Position numbers and translations under genes: made by a program. Shown here in pieces: positions 61,575-64,000 of a DNA stretch of 64,000 nucleotides. This stretch comes from Histomonas meleagridis (Eukaryota > Parabasalia > Tritrichomonadida > Dientamoebidae), in contig WSYJ01000059.1 of NCBI GenBank assembly GCA_020186115.1, positions 122,129 through 186,128 of the forward strand, given 5' to 3'. The notes under the pieces are model-generated. The model was not told the DNA's origin. It saw only the letters and a program-made list of their open reading frames with translations, and made no database searches. Within the stretch, counting starts at the first letter, position 1. Each line of letters starts with the position of its first letter.

Positions 61575-62240
61575 ATGAATTTTCAGCAAGCATTTGCTAA
61601 TTTTCCATCATTTTTTAAAAGAAATGAACCTCAAGAAGAACAACCACCTGAACCAGAAAAAAAGGAAGAAACAATATTTGGAATGGATATTCATCTTATA
61701 CCTGTAAATGATAATGGTTGTCCAATATTCTTGCCAATCGTCATTGATGAAATTATCAAAAATGCTGAAGTCCAAGGACTTTTTCGTATTTGCGGTAATC
61801 ACAGAATTGTTCAAGAACTTGGACATGCAGCATTAAATCCGGTTAATTTTGTTCCACCAGCTGAATGCCGTATTCACGAATATACTTCCTTTCTCAAGCA
61901 GTGGCTACGCTCACTACCTGAACCAATTCTTACAAATGATGTTGTGAATAACTATTATAACAAAGAAGATCCCAAATCTGTTTCTGAAATGTTATTGTAT
62001 CTCGACCCCTTAAATCGTAGATGTGTTGCTCTTATATTTAAAGCCTTACGTGCTATACTTAGCAAATCGTCAATCAATATGATGACATTTCAGAATCTTG
62101 ATATCTGCTTTAATCTTTCTTTCCTTCAAACTGATTCTAAATTCCAATACAAAGATGATTTTGAGTTTGAACCTTTCTACACAGTATTAGTTCAAAAACT
62201 GAACAAAGAAGGAAACGATTTTGTTTTCGATTGCGTTTGA
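61575..62240 (+). CDS. RhoGAP-domain protein, 221 aa
   Basis: I choose ATG 61575 (MNFQQAFANFPSFFKRNEPQ); the frame is open a few codons further up but only from GTG. After a Pro/Glu-rich N-terminus (EEQPPEPEKKEE) the RhoGAP domain fills residues 40-215. The catalytic arginine-finger motif is EVQGLFRICGNHRIVQEL. The second conserved motif is SFLKQWLRSLPEPILTN, and the helix MTFQNLDICFNLSFL stands at the place of the usual MxxxNLAxxxxP. GAPs of this family speed GTP hydrolysis by Rho/Rac proteins and so control actin. The conserved Arg and Lys/Arg residues are present, so it should be active. Compact single-domain RhoGAPs are common in trichomonads. Confidence 0.85.
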   Translation: MNFQQAFANFPSFFKRNEPQEEQPPEPEKKEETIFGMDIHLIPVNDNGCPIFLPIVIDEIIKNAEVQGLFRICGNHRIVQELGHAALNPVNFVPPAECRIHEYTSFLKQWLRSLPEPILTNDVVNNYYNKEDPKSVSEMLLYLDPLNRRCVALIFKALRAILSKSSINMMTFQNLDICFNLSFLQTDSKFQYKDDFEFEPFYTVLVQKLNKEGNDFVFDCV

Positions 62241-62461
62241 TTTATCCGGACTCAAAACTCATTTATGCATTCTAAACTCAAATTGCATAATTTTTATTTT
62301 AAAAAGAATTATTTTTAAACATTATCCATTATATTAAATTTTAATTTTGAAAAACTATTGTATGAAAATCACAAATATATATTTAGTGTTAATTTGCTAA
62401 TACAATTTGTTCTTGAAAAATATTGGTCTATATTAGTATCTAATCTTATTCATTTATCGAA
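62241..62461. other. 5' flank of the tRNA gene
   Basis: AT-rich spacer, nothing else seen. Confidence 0.4.
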
Positions 62462-62533
62462 TCGCTGATAGTGTAATGGTTATCATGTAGGATTGTCGTT
62501 CCTGTGATCCGGGTTCGATTCCCGGTCAGCGAG
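62462..62533 (+). tRNA. tRNA-Asp (anticodon GTC)
   Basis: The acceptor stem TCGCTGA pairs fully with TCAGCGA, followed by discriminator G at 62533. The anticodon arm is TAGGA-TTGTCGT-TCCTG with anticodon GTC. The T arm is CCGGG-TTCGATT-CCCGG. The D arm (GTGTAATGGTTATCAT) carries the internal A box and GGTTCGATTCC is the B box. There is no encoded CCA and no intron, and a run of seven T follows at once (pol III terminator). Confidence 0.95.
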
Positions 62534-62540
62534 TTTTTTT
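62534..62540 (+). terminator. RNA polymerase III terminator (T7)
   Basis: A run of seven T directly after the tRNA discriminator base is the normal pol III stop signal. Confidence 0.8.
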
Positions 62541-62569
62541 GCTATATAATATATTTTTCATTGAATTCG

Positions 62570-63072
62570 ATGTTTTCAAAAGAATTACTATCAAATAACA
62601 TTCGATTTGTTCGCCCTTCAGAAATGGAAGCTTTAATTTGTCTACGAATACATTTGAAACAAAAAAGATGTCCTTGAGATAGCTAAGAACATTAATGTTT
62701 GATCTGAAGAATATTCTGAAGATTATATTGTTACTAGTACATATGATCCACGTCTAAGTTTTGCATATATTGCTAATGTTGGACCTGTTCTTATGAACCA
62801 CCAATGGTAAAGTCGAACATGTTATTTCTCTTTTAACGGATGACGATAAATATGCAGCAGCAGTTCGTAAAGTATTACTTCGATTAGCAGAATGTTTACC
62901 ATATTATCTTGTAGCAGAAGGATATACATATAATGAATTTGCAGATTGTCATCCACATTATGCATCATTAAATCTTGAAAGTTTACCTGATTCTAAATAT
63001 CCAAAAATTGCCGATTTTACGCCGAGGAAATTATCCAATTTTTTTCGCGATAAAAATTTGAGAAATCGTTAA
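62570..63072 (+). pseudogene. Unidentified gene, disrupted
   Basis: ATG 62570 opens MFSKELLSNNIRFVRPSEME then ALICLRIH and stops at 62678. Similar-looking sequence continues in other frames as SEEYSEDYIVTSTYDPRLSF with AYIANVGPVLMN. After a one-base shift at about 62809 a clean 85-codon end follows (VEHVISLLTDDDKYAAAVRK, LPYYLVAEGYTYNEFADCHP, KIADFTPRKLSNFFRDK), closing with TAA at 63070. The composition is clearly that of a soluble enzyme-like protein, but I cannot name the family. At least two frame changes are needed to read it through. Confidence 0.55.
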
Positions 63073-63563
63073 AAAATACGATTCATTTCTGTAAATAATA
63101 TGATCGTATATACATTCGAATTTGTATTCGTATTCCGGTTTTGGGTTAAATTTCTTATTAAAAAAGTTATTGTAAGATCGCGTCAAAGGTAGATAAAAAT
63201 AGCGCCAATTTCATAATTTTATTTGGATTCCCCAAATACTCCCAATTGTACTATAAATACTCCCAATTGTATCATAAATACTCCCAAGTGTACTATATAT
63301 ATACCCAATTGTTACCAAATCCTTCCAAATGTTTTATTACATCTTAAATCATTATCCCGAACATCATTATATTTTCAAACTTCTTCATTTTTTGATTACA
63401 AATTTTAATTACTTTATTTTCTAATGTTTCATTCATATTTTTTGATATTTTATACTTAATTTATTACTTATTTGAAATTGTTTTTATATTATTAATTTAT
63501 CTTATATATTTTATTCATTATTTAAAAAATAATTCAGTTTTTTTACTTGAGAAGTTAAGTTAG
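63073..63563. other. Intergenic with short tandem repeat
   Basis: Apart from the repeat at 63232-63318 the gap is AT-rich and has no protein-like frame. Confidence 0.45.
63232..63318. repeat. Tandem repeat, about 21 bp x 4
   Basis: Four imperfect head-to-tail copies of a unit of the type ATACTCCCAATTGTACTATA lie between 63232 and 63318, the last being degenerate. It is non-coding microsatellite-like sequence. Confidence 0.6.
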
Positions 63564-64000
63564 CTAATGGGCACCTTGGTGCTGTAAGAGAAGATGCTTA
63601 CATGGAATTCCGAACATTATACAAATATTGCAGCATTCCGAATTGTATTCACCAATGCATCCAACTCTATTCATTTGATTGTATTCACTTAAAACAATGC
63701 TAAGTGCAACTGATCCTATTTTCAATGCATCTTCTCGTAAAATTCGTTTATCTGATGCTGATAATATTCTTAATTTTTCACCCCTTAAATATACAGCACG
63801 AAATATCAATGGTAGTGAAAGAATTTGATGATCAGTTAAGTTATTTAAGCTACCAAAAAAACTTCAACTCGATTTGAAGTATTATTGTCAGCGTGCATGT
63901 ATTTATTTGTTATACTTGGTAGCCAATGTTCTTTTTCTTCAAGGAGGTATATTAATATATTCGCACCTTTAGTATTTGGAATATCATTAATATATTTTAC
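63564..64000 (-). pseudogene. MULE (Mutator-like) transposase, C-terminal part, cut by the window edge
   Basis: From the right edge the minus strand reads EEKEHWLPSITNKYMHADNN and TSNRVEVF, the usual W...TN..ES segment of MULE/FAR1 transposases. A frame change follows in a T7 run at 63854-63860 (complement of AAAAAAA), after which GSLNNLTDHQILSLPLIFRA continues in another frame. The C-terminus has a SWIM zinc finger: CCNICIMFGIPCKHLL, with the pattern CxC...GxPCxH. TAG follows at 63564. The catalytic DDE part would lie beyond the window. The frameshift makes this copy inactive. Confidence 0.7.

Overview
Organism. The window reads as AT-rich nuclear DNA of a parabasalid (trichomonad) protist, close to Tritrichomonas or Trichomonas; I cannot name the species. 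The evidence is the combination of DUF3447-plus-ankyrin genes, a BspA-type leucine-rich-repeat surface protein with a C-terminal membrane anchor, a kexin-like subtilase, intronless long genes, and Rho/Rab-type GTPase relics. Initiator-like TCAYW elements lie 5 to 20 bases before several start codons. In 12 of 18 intact genes the stop codon overlaps TAAA, as reported for the Trichomonas vaginalis poly(A) signal. A eukaryotic tRNA-Asp without encoded CCA and Helitron, Tc1 and MULE transposon relics fit as well. Layout. 1-5.7 kb: one large unknown gene (849 aa) and an AT-rich gap. 5.7-12.4 kb: a BspA-like gene broken by one frameshift, a complete-length but broken karyopherin (two in-frame TAA, one frameshift), a DUF3447 scrap, and a Rho-family GTPase whose P-loop is one T out of frame. 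12.6-16.5 kb: a DUF3447 gene (407 aa) followed by 16 ankyrin units, each separated by an AT-rich spacer. 17-19 kb: a kexin-like subtilase pseudogene that has lost its catalytic core. 19.4-21.5 kb: a TBC-like gene and a G3BP-like NTF2+RRM gene. 21.7-25.6 kb: a graveyard with a DUF3447 scrap, a Rab scrap, a deleted DUF3447 gene and a MITE-like inverted repeat. 25.6-28.5 kb: two divergent unknown genes, one a coiled coil. 28.5-31 kb: a 3 x 53 bp tandem repeat, an ankyrin remnant and a Rab scrap. 31-36.3 kb: a CLASP/TOG protein divergent from a second DUF3447-ankyrin-spacer locus. 36.8-51 kb: a mostly intact housekeeping block with Kelch, a large WD40+solenoid protein, a small tail-anchored protein, two small unknown/coiled-coil proteins, a PDI-like ER thioredoxin, a PH-domain protein, an alpha-solenoid protein and a UBL-UBA shuttle. 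51.4-57.3 kb: a decayed Helitron (HUH Rep + Pif1-type helicase) on the minus strand, split by a plus-strand Tc1-like DD34E transposase that is followed out of frame by a Myb domain. 57.7-59.1 kb: a truncated USP-like deubiquitinase domain and a nearly perfect 118 bp palindrome. 59.4-64 kb: a GRP170-type lumenal Hsp70, a RhoGAP protein, tRNA-Asp, an unidentified pseudogene, a short tandem repeat and the end of a MULE transposase. How it fits together. The intact genes are ordinary cell-biology functions (ER folding, microtubules, Rho/Rab regulation, ubiquitin shuttling, stress-granule type RNA binding). The disrupted ones are mobile elements or members of large trichomonad gene families, except for the karyopherin. 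Most frame breaks sit in or beside mononucleotide runs, and the nonsense changes look like single transitions; genes over 2.5 kb nearby are clean, which argues for real decay more than sequencing error. The most unusual structures are the ankyrin/spacer arrays (about 26 open ankyrin units, stop-rich conserved spacers, no GT-AG), the Tc1-Myb arrangement nested in the Helitron, and the 118 bp palindrome.
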